64,000 bases of DNA from Saprospiraceae bacterium. GTDB taxonomy: Bacteria; Bacteroidota; Bacteroidia; Chitinophagales; Saprospiraceae. Below the pieces are notes generated by a model. That model did no database searches. It worked only from the letters and a program-made list of their open reading frames with translations, and had not been told where the DNA came from. The stretch spans positions 1,338,501-1,402,500 of the forward strand of contig JADJYQ010000001.1 in NCBI GenBank assembly GCA_016719615.1, written 5' to 3'. This document shows positions 18,082 to 27,737 of this stretch, in pieces (the first letter of the stretch is position 1; every line of letters starts with the position of its first letter). A program made the position numbers and the translations under genes.

Positions 18082-19376
18082 TTACCGATAATGATTCATA
18101 AAATCGACAATTCGTTCGTCAGTTTTAATGTCTGAGAGTTTTAAAGGTTTTGCAAGTCGGAGGCCTTCCAAAGTGGTGCATCGGCTTAGCGCTACATATG
18201 CTTGTCCAAATTCAAAAGCGCCGGAGCCCATATCTACTAAAATGCGCTCAAAGGTTTTGCCCTGACTTTTGTGGATTGTCACAGCCCAGGCCAATTTTAA
18301 AGGCAATTGCTTAAAACTACCGGTAATTTCAGTCTGGATGGAGCCAAAATCGCTGGTATTCGTTTTGTATTTGATCATTTGCCATTCAAATGCCTCTACT
18401 TCGACAATTTCACCTGATTCCTCTAATTGTACTGCAACGACATCAGTTTTCAAATGAAGGATGATCGCGAGGCTTCCATTTACAAATCGCTTTTGTGGAT
18501 CATTTCTAAGTAACATGACCTGAGCACCTGGTTTTAAAATGAGTTGCTCGTCAGCCGGAAATTGGGTGTGATGAATAATCCCGCTTTTTTGAGCCTGATA
18601 AATATGGGCCGTAGTTGATAATTTAGAAAGTCTATCTAAATTTATGGCCTGCGCGACTTTGTTTAAAGTGCATAAATGGATTCGGAAAAGACCTTCTTCT
18701 TCAGATAGATTTGAAGTTTTGTATTGCGCATTTATTTCGTCCAAATCATCTTCATCAATTTCATTGTTGCGAATTTTATTCAGTAATCGAATAAACTTCA
18801 TTTCTTTTTGTCGGTAAACTTTGGAGAGTTCTATCAATTCAAAATCATGTAATTCTTTAAATACATCCGAAGAAAAAAAATATGGACTTCCGTATTTATT
18901 TTGAAGGTAAAATTTTTCTTCCTGACTTGAAATGACAGGCGGCAATTGGTAAAGATCTCCAATCCAGAACATAGGCAGACCACCAAATGGTTTGTCAGAT
19001 TTCATAGATAATCGGAGAACTTGATCTATATGATCGAGAAGATCGGCGCGAACCATTGAAATCTCATCTATAATGATCCAATCTACTGACTCCAGCAAAC
19101 GGCGTGAAATGGCTTTGTAATCACTTCGCGTTAGAAAGTTTGCCGGAAATTTAAAAAAGCTGTGGATGGTTTGACCTTTGATTTGAATGGCCGCGACTCC
19201 TGTTGGTGCTAAAAAATTGCTTTTTTATCTGATAACCTCCTAAACGCATTTAATAATGTTGACTTGCCTGTTCCGGCTTTTCCAGTTAAAAAATAGTTTC
19301 CTTGATGGCGATCCAGGCAATCAAGTACATAATGTTGCTCTGATTCAAGAACGTAAACGGAGTCCCGAAGGCTCAT
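18082..19376 (-). CDS. PIF1/RecD-like superfamily 1 helicase, frameshifted
   Basis: A DNA helicase of about 431 residues once one base is restored. The N-terminal part (from ATG at 19376) has Walker A GKAGTGKST; the frame then breaks at the T6 run (plus-strand A run 19211-19216), where a seventh T gives continuous KKAIFLAPTGVAA. The rest (open from 19098) shows Walker B DEISMV, GDLYQLPPV and the C-terminal VTIHKSQGKTFERI of PIF1/RecD2 enzymes. Its ATG overlaps the TGA of the upstream nuclease gene (ATGA), showing coupling. Likely substrate is a DNA or RNA-DNA duplex; cellular role open. Confidence 0.88.
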
Positions 19377-20407
19377 TTAGAATTTAAAATGCAATAAACA
19401 GGAAAGTGATCACTGTAGCCGTAGTTGTATATATTTCCCGAAAAAGTGCGCTTTGGATAATTTTTATAATGGCCATCTCGCTCAACCATAAATGGTCTGC
19501 GAAAGATTCTGTCAGATTTGTATTTCCATTGCCCGGTAGTTTTGTTTGTGGTGAGATTCGAAGAAAGCAGTATTTGATCAAACAATCCCCAACTGTCATT
19601 AAATGCGCCTGTACCTTCTCCTTTTTTATAATTTTCAAAAAACGGATTATAAAAATCGAAGTCTTCTAAACGATCAGCTCCGGCTTTTGCTTTCAGGCTT
19701 AGTCTTAAGGATGCATCGTCTGGATTGTCATTGAGATCTCCCATGACCACCACACCTGCATCTGGATGTATTTGCCGAATGGAATCAGAGATGTGTTTGT
19801 TAATACGTGCAGCTTCAAATCTGAAAGGCTTGGTCAGTAGCTCGCCTCCTCTTCGAGAGGGCCAGTGATTCACAGTAATAAACATCAATTGATTCTTCAG
19901 CATTCCTTTTACCAAAAGAATATCCCGGGTAATTCTTTCGCGTTCGCCATCCGGAGGCAAATGAATTGGATAAGATTTGACTTGCAGGACTTGAAAGAAT
20001 TCAGAACGATAAAGTAATCCGACATCCACTCCACGCACATCCCGGCTATCCCGATGTACGATTTTCAGGTATTTATCTTTTAAATTGGGGTGACGGACAA
20101 GGTCTTCCAGAACTTTCTGATTTTCAATTTCACATACGCCGAGTAGGGCTAAGGGAATATCTTTCAATTCAGCCTGCATGGCTTGAAGCACTTTCGCTAA
20201 TCTGCCTAATTTGTCCTGATATTTCTCCTCAGTCCAGTTTTTTTCGCCTTCCGGGGTAAATTCCTCGTCGAATACCTGAGGATCATTTTGGGTATCAAAT
20301 AGATTTTCCAGATTGTAAAAGCCAATGGCGATTTGGTTTGCTTGTGCCGATACAAGGGAGGAAATTAGGCTGCAAAAAGATAATAGTAAGAATGATTTAG
20401 CTCTCAT
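19373..20407 (-). CDS. Exported endonuclease/exonuclease/phosphatase family protein
   Basis: A 344-residue protein with a signal peptide (about 1-21, ending VSAQA) and a DNase I-like fold: YNLENLFD (metal-binding Asn/Glu), GVCEIEN (catalytic Glu), VNHWPSRRGG, GDLNDNPDD and SDHFPV at the C-terminus. These residues mark a metal-dependent phosphodiesterase or phosphatase acting outside the cytoplasm. It is divergent from a TonB receptor/DUF5689 pair, an association known in Bacteroidota, consistent with hydrolysis of extracellular nucleic acid or phosphate esters. Substrate not provable here. Confidence 0.9.
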   Translation of the reverse strand: MRAKSFLLLSFCSLISSLVSAQANQIAIGFYNLENLFDTQNDPQVFDEEFTPEGEKNWTEEKYQDKLGRLAKVLQAMQAELKDIPLALLGVCEIENQKVLEDLVRHPNLKDKYLKIVHRDSRDVRGVDVGLLYRSEFFQVLQVKSYPIHLPPDGERERITRDILLVKGMLKNQLMFITVNHWPSRRGGELLTKPFRFEAARINKHISDSIRQIHPDAGVVVMGDLNDNPDDASLRLSLKAKAGADRLEDFDFYNPFFENYKKGEGTGAFNDSWGLFDQILLSSNLTTNKTTGQWKYKSDRIFRRPFMVERDGHYKNYPKRTFSGNIYNYGYSDHFPVYCILNSK

Positions 20408-20447
20408 TAATTTTTTGTTACTTTGACCGTAGATTGCGCAAATAAAC

Positions 20448-20455
20448 CAAATTTA
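20448..20455 (-). promoter_or_regulatory. -7 element of the nuclease-helicase promoter
   Basis: Minus-strand TAAATTTG fits TAnnTTTG and is 41 bp upstream of the nuclease start, inside the 65-bp gap before the divergent TonB receptor gene. The spaced -33 position reads CTTC, a weak match. Confidence 0.4.
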
Positions 20456-20472
20456 CCCGGAATTTTAATTCA

Positions 20473-23217
20473 ATGAAGTTTAACTACGTCTTTTTCCTGG
20501 CATTCTTACTTATTGCCGGTCATATCTCACTTCAAGCACAAGCACTTCGCGGAAAGTTAATCGACAATAACAACCAAAACCCGGTAGCGAATGCAAAAAT
20601 AACAGAAATCATTTCAGGTCAGACCATAAATTCCGATGCCACCGGTTATTTTGAAGTCAACAGGTCCCAGATTTCCCAGCAGATAAAGTTAGAAGTAATG
20701 GCGGACCAATACAAACCCTTTCAAATTCAAATTGGGGTAGAAGATTGGGGTAGTGAAATACAGGAATTTTTTTTACATCCTGTTTTAAATGCTGCGGAAG
20801 CCAGGCTTGAAAATTTGCAGTCTGAAGAAAATGATGAGGAATCAACAGGGGATGTATATAGTTTACTTTCATCATCGGATCATATTTTACTGCGCGTTTC
20901 CGGATTTGAATGGAGTCCTTTCAGATTTAAACTCAAAGGTTTGTCTAATGCCTATGATCAATTGGGATTTAACGGATTTTTATTAAATGATCTTGAATAT
21001 GGTCGTCTGCCCTTTCATTTGTTCTCTGGACTAACACTTGTTAGTAGATATTCAGATGATTATATAGGATATAAAGACAACGCATTTGATTTTGGATCGG
21101 CTGGAATTGGTCAATGGATTACGGCGCATCCTGCTGCTTATCGCAAAGAATTTTCAGTAAATGTGGCCAATACCAACAGAAATTATTCACATAGATTGGG
21201 TGTCCACTATGCTTCCGGAATCAAACAAAAAGGAATCTCTTATGTTGCTGGAGCCACGCGCAGATGGGGCCAGGAAGCTTATGTTCCAGGTACCTTTTAC
21301 GATGCCTGGGGTGCTTATGTCGGTTTGTCAAAAGCTTTCAATACCCGCAATCAACTTACAGCTTTTTTTATTTATGCACCTGTCATCAGGGGCAAATCAA
21401 GTCCCGGAGTTCAGGAAGTATTTGATTTAAGCGGCGATCCTTACTATAACTCTTATTGGGGTTATCAAAATGGAGAAAAGAGAAATTCAAGGGAAGTTAA
21501 AACATCCAGCCCCGCATTGTTTTTAAACTATCGTTTAAACATTAGCGAATCTCTTAGCTTTCAAGCTGGGATCATGGGCTTGGCTTCCAAAAGATATGAT
21601 AGCCAGTTGGATTGGCACAATGCTCCGGATCCCCGCCCTGATTATTATCAAAAACTGCCGTCTTCTATTGAAGACAGTGCCGTGGCTATGAGTGTTGCTA
21701 ATCTTTGGAAGACAGATGTTCATACCAGGCAAATAGACTGGCAGAATCTTTATCAGGCGAACTATAATAATTTTCAAACAATTCTTGGCGCTAATGGCGA
21801 TCCGAATCAAATACTGAATGGAAAAAGAGCAGTTTATTGGTTGAGTAAGCGATTTTCAAATATTTCAGAAATTGAGCATTTCGGAAATTTAAATTGGACC
21901 CGGAAAAGGCATGAGTTCAATTTAAAATATCGCTTCGAAATTTCAAATCTCAGGCAATATCTCGAAGTGGGTGATTTATTGGGAGCTGATTTTGTAGTAG
22001 ATGTTGAAGACTTTATAGACCAAGTGGAAAATCAACATCCGGATATCCTGCATAGTAATAAAATTGTCCGGGAAAATGAAAAGTATGGCTATGACTATGA
22101 AGTCAATTCCAAAAACATCTCACTCATGGCAGGCTATTTGTACTACGGAAAACATATAGATGTAAGTTTTTCTGCGCAGGTCAAAAATTCTGATTTTCAA
22201 AGAACAGGATTTTGGGAGAATGCTATTTTTTCTAACAGTAATGGAAAGTCTGCAAGCATATCATCAACCGGTTTGTCTGCCAAGTTATTACTGACCTGGA
22301 AAATGAATGGGCGGAATTATGTACAATTGAATAGTGCTTACCAGCAATTGCCCAATCGCTTTGATCAGATATTTGTGAATCCTGAATGGCGTGCGGATGT
22401 GCTAGCTATTGATGATCTCACAAAGGTAATGTCCAATGAAATAAACTATCATTATAGAAGCCCTAATCTTAAAGTTCAATTGGGAGCATATTATGTGCAA
22501 CTTAAAGACCAGATTATTAATAAAAATTTCTTTTTAGATGAACAATTGGAATCTGCAGCAAATCCGGATCTGTCAGATGGTAGTTTGATCAATGCATTTT
22601 TTACTGGATACCATCAGAATCATTTAGGTATTGAAGGTTCCGCAGAATTAAAATTGACTGCTGGTGTAAAAATTATTGCAGCAGGAGCGCTCGGCGATCA
22701 CTATATCAGTTCCCGGCCCACCTTACACCTCTTTGATAAATTCAGTCAGGCTACTACCTCTCATCTAATTTACATTAAAAATTACAAAGTACACGGTTCA
22801 GCTGAGAAAGCTGCGAGTTTAGGTATTTTTTGCGACCTGCCTAAAAGTGGATTTGTTGTACTTACAGCAAATTATTTGAGTGATCAATACCTGGAATTGA
22901 ATCCGCTGAGAAGAATCCCTCAAGCAGTTGATGAAATTGATCGGAATTCACAGCAGTTTGCAGAAATCTTGGCTCAGGAAAAATTCCCTTCCGTTTTTTA
23001 TTTAAATCTTTTTGCTTTTAAGCCTTTTAAGTTGTTTAAGAAAAATTTTACGGCATCAATGAGTGTCCAAAATATTTTAAACAGCCAGGATTACAGGAGT
23101 GGTGGATTTGAACAATTCAGATTTGATTATGATACTAAAAACCCAAAAACCTTTCCTTCAAAATACTATTATTTTCAAGGCATCAATTATTATATAAGTT
23201 TGACATGGAGAATTTAA
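20473..23217 (+). CDS. TonB-dependent receptor-like outer membrane protein
   Basis: A 914-residue outer membrane protein: signal peptide (about 1-23), an N-terminal carboxypeptidase-regulatory-like beta domain (about 25-105, ALRGKLIDNNNQNPVANAKI), a plug-like part, then a long aromatic-rich beta-barrel ending YYISLTWRI, with the terminal aromatic positions expected of a Bam substrate. The plug is atypical and short of classic motifs. The lipoprotein gene downstream begins 5 bp after its stop, so the pair forms a SusC/SusD-like import unit with DUF5689 in the lipoprotein position. Confidence 0.85.
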   Translation: MKFNYVFFLAFLLIAGHISLQAQALRGKLIDNNNQNPVANAKITEIISGQTINSDATGYFEVNRSQISQQIKLEVMADQYKPFQIQIGVEDWGSEIQEFFLHPVLNAAEARLENLQSEENDEESTGDVYSLLSSSDHILLRVSGFEWSPFRFKLKGLSNAYDQLGFNGFLLNDLEYGRLPFHLFSGLTLVSRYSDDYIGYKDNAFDFGSAGIGQWITAHPAAYRKEFSVNVANTNRNYSHRLGVHYASGIKQKGISYVAGATRRWGQEAYVPGTFYDAWGAYVGLSKAFNTRNQLTAFFIYAPVIRGKSSPGVQEVFDLSGDPYYNSYWGYQNGEKRNSREVKTSSPALFLNYRLNISESLSFQAGIMGLASKRYDSQLDWHNAPDPRPDYYQKLPSSIEDSAVAMSVANLWKTDVHTRQIDWQNLYQANYNNFQTILGANGDPNQILNGKRAVYWLSKRFSNISEIEHFGNLNWTRKRHEFNLKYRFEISNLRQYLEVGDLLGADFVVDVEDFIDQVENQHPDILHSNKIVRENEKYGYDYEVNSKNISLMAGYLYYGKHIDVSFSAQVKNSDFQRTGFWENAIFSNSNGKSASISSTGLSAKLLLTWKMNGRNYVQLNSAYQQLPNRFDQIFVNPEWRADVLAIDDLTKVMSNEINYHYRSPNLKVQLGAYYVQLKDQIINKNFFLDEQLESAANPDLSDGSLINAFFTGYHQNHLGIEGSAELKLTAGVKIIAAGALGDHYISSRPTLHLFDKFSQATTSHLIYIKNYKVHGSAEKAASLGIFCDLPKSGFVVLTANYLSDQYLELNPLRRIPQAVDEIDRNSQQFAEILAQEKFPSVFYLNLFAFKPFKLFKKNFTASMSVQNILNSQDYRSGGFEQFRFDYDTKNPKTFPSKYYYFQGINYYISLTWRI

Positions 23218-23222
23218 AAAAT

Positions 23223-25271
23223 ATGAAATTTAACAGTAGCCTTTTAAAACTAGCGGGAATTTTTATGCTTTTTGCTTGGGTTTTCCCTGCATGTGTAGAT
23301 CGCGAATTTGATGAACCACCCATCATTACAGACGAATTGAATTTCCAGGCCAATTCATCTATCGCAGAACTCAAATCTTTTTATGCAGCCGGCAAGTTCG
23401 TTGATATTCCAAATGATTTGCTCATTCATGCTATTGTGGTGGCTGATGATCGAAGTGGAAATTTTTATAAAACGCTGATCATTCAGGATTCAACTGGTGG
23501 TATCGAACTCAAACTTAATCGCACGGGTTTATATACTGCTTTTCCAGTAGGCATGAAAGTTGGTTTGAAATGTAAGGGCCTAACCATTGGCGATTATAAT
23601 GGCCTCATTCAACTAGGACTGGGCACTTATAAAGATGGAAATTTTACAAATATCTCCGGCATTGAAGATGTTTTGATCGATAGTTATGTTTTTAAAGGAC
23701 CCAAAAATCAGAGCATAAGCCCTAAACTTAAAACCATTAATTCATTAACTGCACAGGATATCAGTACATTGGTTCAATTGGATCGCCTTGAATTTTTGAG
23801 ATCTGAAATCGGTAAAACCTATGCCGATGCCATTGGCCAGAATTCGGTGAATCTGCTTTTGTCTGATTGCGATAAGAATGAAATCATCCTTCGAAGTAGT
23901 GGATTTGCTGACTTTGCAGGTATCAATATTCCTGAAGGCAATGGTACTGTTGTAGGTATACTAGGAAAATTTCGCACGGATGTTCAATTATTTATAAGAG
24001 ATACCGGAGATGTAAAATTGAATGGGCCAACCTGTAATGCAGGCCCCAGTAACTTAAGAGAATTATCAATAAAAGCACTTCGAGCTTTTTATACGGGTTC
24101 CACTACAAAAGCACCAGATTCCACAAAGCTCATTGCAAGTGTTATCAGTGATAAGGATCAATCCAATATTACCAGCAGAAATGTCGTCATCCAGGATGCT
24201 ACTGCGGGTATTGTAGTTCGCTTTCTGACGAGCAACACCTTTTCATTGGGAGATCAAATTGAATTGAATATTTCTACCGTCGAGTTATCTGAATTTCAGG
24301 GATTACTTCAACTGAATAATATGGATATCAGCCGTGCAAAAAAGCTGGGTACCAATCTGATAACGCCTTCACCTAAAACGATAGCACAGATTCTCTCAGA
24401 TTTTGAAAACTACGAGTCAACATTGATTGAAATAGCTGACGCTGAATTAAGTAAGACTTCTGGAAGTTCATTTTCTGGCACATGTAAAATAACAGATCCC
24501 AGTGGAAGTTTAGACCTTTTTACGCAGAGTTATGCAGCATTCGCCAACGCAAGTTTTCCAACTGGAAAAATAAAGATTGTTGGTTTTATAAATCAAGGTG
24601 GAACATCTCAGGCAAAACAAATTTCAATTCGCAACTTGAATGATATAACGGGAGGAGGAAGCTCAAATCCTGAGTACATCAATATTTTAGCTTTGCGTAA
24701 ATCATTTCCAGGCACAACTACATCAGTTGCTGCTAATAAGAAAATAAAAGGAATTGTCATTAGTGATCGCACTCTCGAAAACACTACCTTGCGCAATATC
24801 CATATTCAAGATAGTACAGGAGGAATTGTTGTGCGATTCGGAGCAACTCAAACTTTTAACCTAGGTGATGAATTGGATATCGATATAAGCGGACAGGAGT
24901 TTTCAGAATTTCAGGGTTTGCTGGAAATAAATAATGTGCCGCTCGATAAAGCCAGTAAAACCGGTACCGGCCAAATTATCGCAAAAAAATATTCAATAAA
25001 TGACATCTTAACTAACTTTGAGGATCTTGAATCTTCTTTGGTTCAAATTGATAATGTTCAGATATCTAAGACTAGTGGCACAAGCTATTCAGGTAGTTGT
25101 ATAGTAACAGATGCTTCAGGGCAAATGGAATTATATACGCGACCGGCTGCTCTTTTTTCGAATCAGGATTTTCCTACCGTAAAAGTTAGTATCACAGGAA
25201 TTATAAATCAAGGTGGTACATTATTGGCAAAACAATTGAGTATCAGAACACCAGACGATGTTAAACCCTAA
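23223..25271 (+). CDS. DUF5689 surface lipoprotein with three tandem modules
   Basis: A lipoprotein of about 682 residues. The chosen ATG gives a signal sequence ending in a lipobox-like FPAC; an ATG six codons upstream (23205) overlaps the receptor gene. Three repeats of about 200 residues follow. Modules two and three are clearly alike (VVIQDATAGIVVRF versus IHIQDSTGGIVVRF; ELSEFQGLLQLNN versus EFSEFQGLLEINN; GFINQGGTSQAKQISIR versus GIINQGGTLLAKQLSIR). The module looks OB-fold-like, which would suit nucleic-acid binding, but that is inference. Presumably the surface binding partner of the receptor. Confidence 0.85.
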   Translation: MKFNSSLLKLAGIFMLFAWVFPACVDREFDEPPIITDELNFQANSSIAELKSFYAAGKFVDIPNDLLIHAIVVADDRSGNFYKTLIIQDSTGGIELKLNRTGLYTAFPVGMKVGLKCKGLTIGDYNGLIQLGLGTYKDGNFTNISGIEDVLIDSYVFKGPKNQSISPKLKTINSLTAQDISTLVQLDRLEFLRSEIGKTYADAIGQNSVNLLLSDCDKNEIILRSSGFADFAGINIPEGNGTVVGILGKFRTDVQLFIRDTGDVKLNGPTCNAGPSNLRELSIKALRAFYTGSTTKAPDSTKLIASVISDKDQSNITSRNVVIQDATAGIVVRFLTSNTFSLGDQIELNISTVELSEFQGLLQLNNMDISRAKKLGTNLITPSPKTIAQILSDFENYESTLIEIADAELSKTSGSSFSGTCKITDPSGSLDLFTQSYAAFANASFPTGKIKIVGFINQGGTSQAKQISIRNLNDITGGGSSNPEYINILALRKSFPGTTTSVAANKKIKGIVISDRTLENTTLRNIHIQDSTGGIVVRFGATQTFNLGDELDIDISGQEFSEFQGLLEINNVPLDKASKTGTGQIIAKKYSINDILTNFEDLESSLVQIDNVQISKTSGTSYSGSCIVTDASGQMELYTRPAALFSNQDFPTVKVSITGIINQGGTLLAKQLSIRTPDDVKP

Positions 25272-25282
25272 TTCAGGAGCTT

Positions 25283-26008
25283 TTGAAATCTGAAGTATTC
25301 AGGTTTAAATATTTTGAACTGCAGATTGCGGAAAATGTATTTCCGGTGACGACAGATTCTGTATTACTTGGGGCATGGGTACATTGTGAAGGGATAGAGT
25401 CTGTTTTGGACCTGGGTACCGGAAGCGGAATTTTAGGTTTGATGCTTGCACAACGCAGCGCTGATAATTGTCAAATCTATGGATTGGATGTGCACCGGGA
25501 AAGTGTTGAATGTGCTAAAAATAACTTTTTACAAACACCTTGGAAAACAAAATTGAATGTAATTCATTTGAGTATACTTGATATTTTGATTCCGCAAAGA
25601 CATCCTTTTCTTCCATTTTCTTTGGATTTAATTATTTGTAATCCCCCGTATTTTAAAGGGCAATTGAATTCCGAAGATATAAATGTATCAAGGGCAAAAC
25701 ACCAGTCTCAATTTGACTTTAACAGTCTTGTAAAAATAGCCGAACAATTATTATCAGAAACTGGAACCTTGGCTGTTGTTTTGCCACATGAGCTAGAATA
25801 CAAACTAACATCTGTTTGTTTGAAAGCTGGACTAACATTAAAAAGGATGTGCAAAGTATATCATCGCGCCAATGTTGCAAATAGTTTGTGCTTATGTGAA
25901 TATACAAAAAGTCAACACAAACCAGAGATCAGCGAAATCGTGCTCTATGATGAAAACAATCAAAGAACCAGAGAATATGCAGCGCTTACAAAGGATTATT
26001 ACTTATAG
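25283..26008 (+). CDS. yfiC: tRNA1(Val) (adenine(37)-N6)-methyltransferase
   Basis: A 241-residue SAM-dependent N6-adenine methyltransferase (YfiC/TrmN6 type). Motif I is VLDLGTGSGILGLMLAQ and motif IV is IICNPPYF, the NPPY catalytic loop of amino-methyltransferases. The start is TTG: the in-frame upstream region reaches a TAA (25262) with no ATG, and an AGGAG lies just upstream, unusual for this phylum. The 3' end overlaps the convergent MATE gene by 23 bp. Confidence 0.87.
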   Translation: MKSEVFRFKYFELQIAENVFPVTTDSVLLGAWVHCEGIESVLDLGTGSGILGLMLAQRSADNCQIYGLDVHRESVECAKNNFLQTPWKTKLNVIHLSILDILIPQRHPFLPFSLDLIICNPPYFKGQLNSEDINVSRAKHQSQFDFNSLVKIAEQLLSETGTLAVVLPHELEYKLTSVCLKAGLTLKRMCKVYHRANVANSLCLCEYTKSQHKPEISEIVLYDENNQRTREYAALTKDYYL

Positions 26009-27329
26009 CCAGATGCGTGATTTTTAGAAACCTCCTGAGTAATAGGATTCCCATGATGCTCAGACAAATAATAAAGCCAATCCAAATACCCACGACTTCC
26101 ATTTTGAGCCAAACGCTAAAGAAATATCCAGCCGGAATTCCGAGAAACCAATAACAAAGGGTCGTGTAGAGGGTAGGGGCTTTTACGTCCTGGATACCCC
26201 GAAGAATGCCAATTCCAACTGCTTGCAAGGAATCGCCTAATTGAAAAGCAGCGGCCAGATAAAATAAGAAGGCAGCATGTCGAATCACTTCAGGCTCACT
26301 AGAAAAAATAAGGGGGATGTGGTCTTTGAATAAAATAAAAATCAGCGCACATACCAATCCATAAATGAATGCCATTTTTAAGATCGTAATTCCTATGTTT
26401 CGCGCAAGTGGTCTGTCTTGCATACCATAGGCCTCCCCAACTTTAATCGATCCTGCAGTCGATAATCCAATAGATACCATAAATGTCAATGAAGCCACGG
26501 ATAATGAAATCTGATGTGCTGCTTGCTGAATGGCGCCAAACCAACCAACCATAATTCCCAACACAACAAATGCGCCTATTTCGCTGCAATATTGCCAAGA
26601 TGATGGAAGTGCAAGTTTTAAAATTTTGCCCAGTTTAGACTTCAGAATTCGTCTGTTTTCCAATCCATATATCTGGTATTTGGAATGTAACAAAACATAT
26701 GCACCGATGAGAATTGCAATGACCATCCGCGTTATAAAAGTTGCGATACCGGCGCCTTCCAATTCCAGTCTTGGGAAACCATAAGTTCCGAAGATGAAAA
26801 AATAATTCAACAAAGCGTTTAATGGAATTGATGAAAGCGCCAGGATCATGGGTACTTTGGTATGATTCAGGCCATCACAAAATTGTTTGATGCTTAAAAA
26901 AACAATCATGGGTACTATTGACCAAAGCATCCAATTCAAATATGGGCGTGCCAGGCGACTCACTTCAGGGTCTTGTTTTAAATGAAAAATGACATCTCCG
27001 CAGAAATATAAAATGCTCACGACAACGAGGCACAAGCTTGTATTCAAGACCACAGCGTTGTTGAGCAGTGAACCACAAAACCTGACTTTACCGGCACCTC
27101 TTAATGCTGCAACTAATGGAGAAATGGCTACCGTAAATCCCATTGCCATTACAAAAGGAAAGCTAATGATATTATTTACCAAAGCTGCTGCTGCAAGATG
27201 AAAATAACTGATCTGGCTTACCATTGCAGAATCTATGAGGTTTAAAGCCATCTGCGAAAGATTACCTAAAATAATGGGGATGGCAAGAATCAGGATATTC
27301 TTGATTTGTTTGTGGTCCAGTTTGTGCAT
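25986..27329 (-). CDS. MATE family efflux transporter
   Basis: A 447-residue multidrug and toxin extrusion-type protein with two six-helix halves; recognisable stretches are ILGNLSQMALNLIDSAMV and GAGIATFITRM. Probably exports organic cations by Na+ or H+ antiport in the inner membrane; substrates unknown. Its start codon lies only three bases beyond the T tract of a strong minus-strand terminator, so transcription must come from read-through or a promoter within that hairpin. It overlaps the convergent methyltransferase gene by 23 bp. Confidence 0.92.
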   Translation of the reverse strand: MHKLDHKQIKNILILAIPIILGNLSQMALNLIDSAMVSQISYFHLAAAALVNNIISFPFVMAMGFTVAISPLVAALRGAGKVRFCGSLLNNAVVLNTSLCLVVVSILYFCGDVIFHLKQDPEVSRLARPYLNWMLWSIVPMIVFLSIKQFCDGLNHTKVPMILALSSIPLNALLNYFFIFGTYGFPRLELEGAGIATFITRMVIAILIGAYVLLHSKYQIYGLENRRILKSKLGKILKLALPSSWQYCSEIGAFVVLGIMVGWFGAIQQAAHQISLSVASLTFMVSIGLSTAGSIKVGEAYGMQDRPLARNIGITILKMAFIYGLVCALIFILFKDHIPLIFSSEPEVIRHAAFLFYLAAAFQLGDSLQAVGIGILRGIQDVKAPTLYTTLCYWFLGIPAGYFFSVWLKMEVVGIWIGFIICLSIMGILLLRRFLKITHLAISNNPL

Positions 27330-27331
27330 GT

Positions 27332-27374
27332 CAAAAAAAAATGGGTTTGCTTACTTTTGGCAGAGCAAACCCAT
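27332..27374 (-). terminator. Intrinsic terminator (possible attenuator) between the HTH and MATE genes
   Basis: Minus-strand stem of 11 perfect pairs (ATGGGTTTGCT at 27374-27364 with AGCAAACCCAT at 27351-27341), 12-nt loop, then nine T residues. It ends the HTH gene transcript but sits immediately before the MATE ATG (27329), a position typical of transcription attenuators. Conditional regulation is inference. Confidence 0.8.
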
Positions 27375-27398
27375 ATAATAGGTAAGGAAATAAATCTT

Positions 27399-27644
27399 TT
27401 AGTTATCCTGAGAACTTTCTTGCAATATCTGTTTCGCTAAATTCAATATCGTCATATCTTCTATGTGAACGATCCCTCCTTGAGGGCCTGGTTGAATATG
27501 ATTGCCGGAATTTTCAAGATGATGCGCACCAAAATAATTGCGAACGGTTTGCTCGTCGAGTTGAAGTTGGTCAGCTATCTTTTTGATACTTCCGGATGGT
27601 AAACTGTGTTTGATCTTTCTGAGTTCGTCTAAAGTGATGTTCAT
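27399..27644 (-). CDS. Small helix-turn-helix DNA-binding protein
   Basis: An 81-residue protein conserved in Bacteroidota as a small DNA-binding protein. A helix-turn-helix is visible at about 18-40 (GSIKKIADQLQLDEQTVRNYFG), then the short GPQGGIVHIEDMTILNLAKQI tail. Targets unknown. Located directly upstream of the terminator/MATE unit, it could regulate that exporter, but nothing in the sequence proves this. Confidence 0.78.
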   Translation of the reverse strand: MNITLDELRKIKHSLPSGSIKKIADQLQLDEQTVRNYFGAHHLENSGNHIQPGPQGGIVHIEDMTILNLAKQILQESSQDN

Positions 27645-27737
27645 AAAGATGAATTTAGGTGATTAAAATTGGACCCTTGAAATTAATACGTAATTTAGAA
27701 TCCGCCAAGTATTTAATACAAAAAATAAAGTGTTTGT

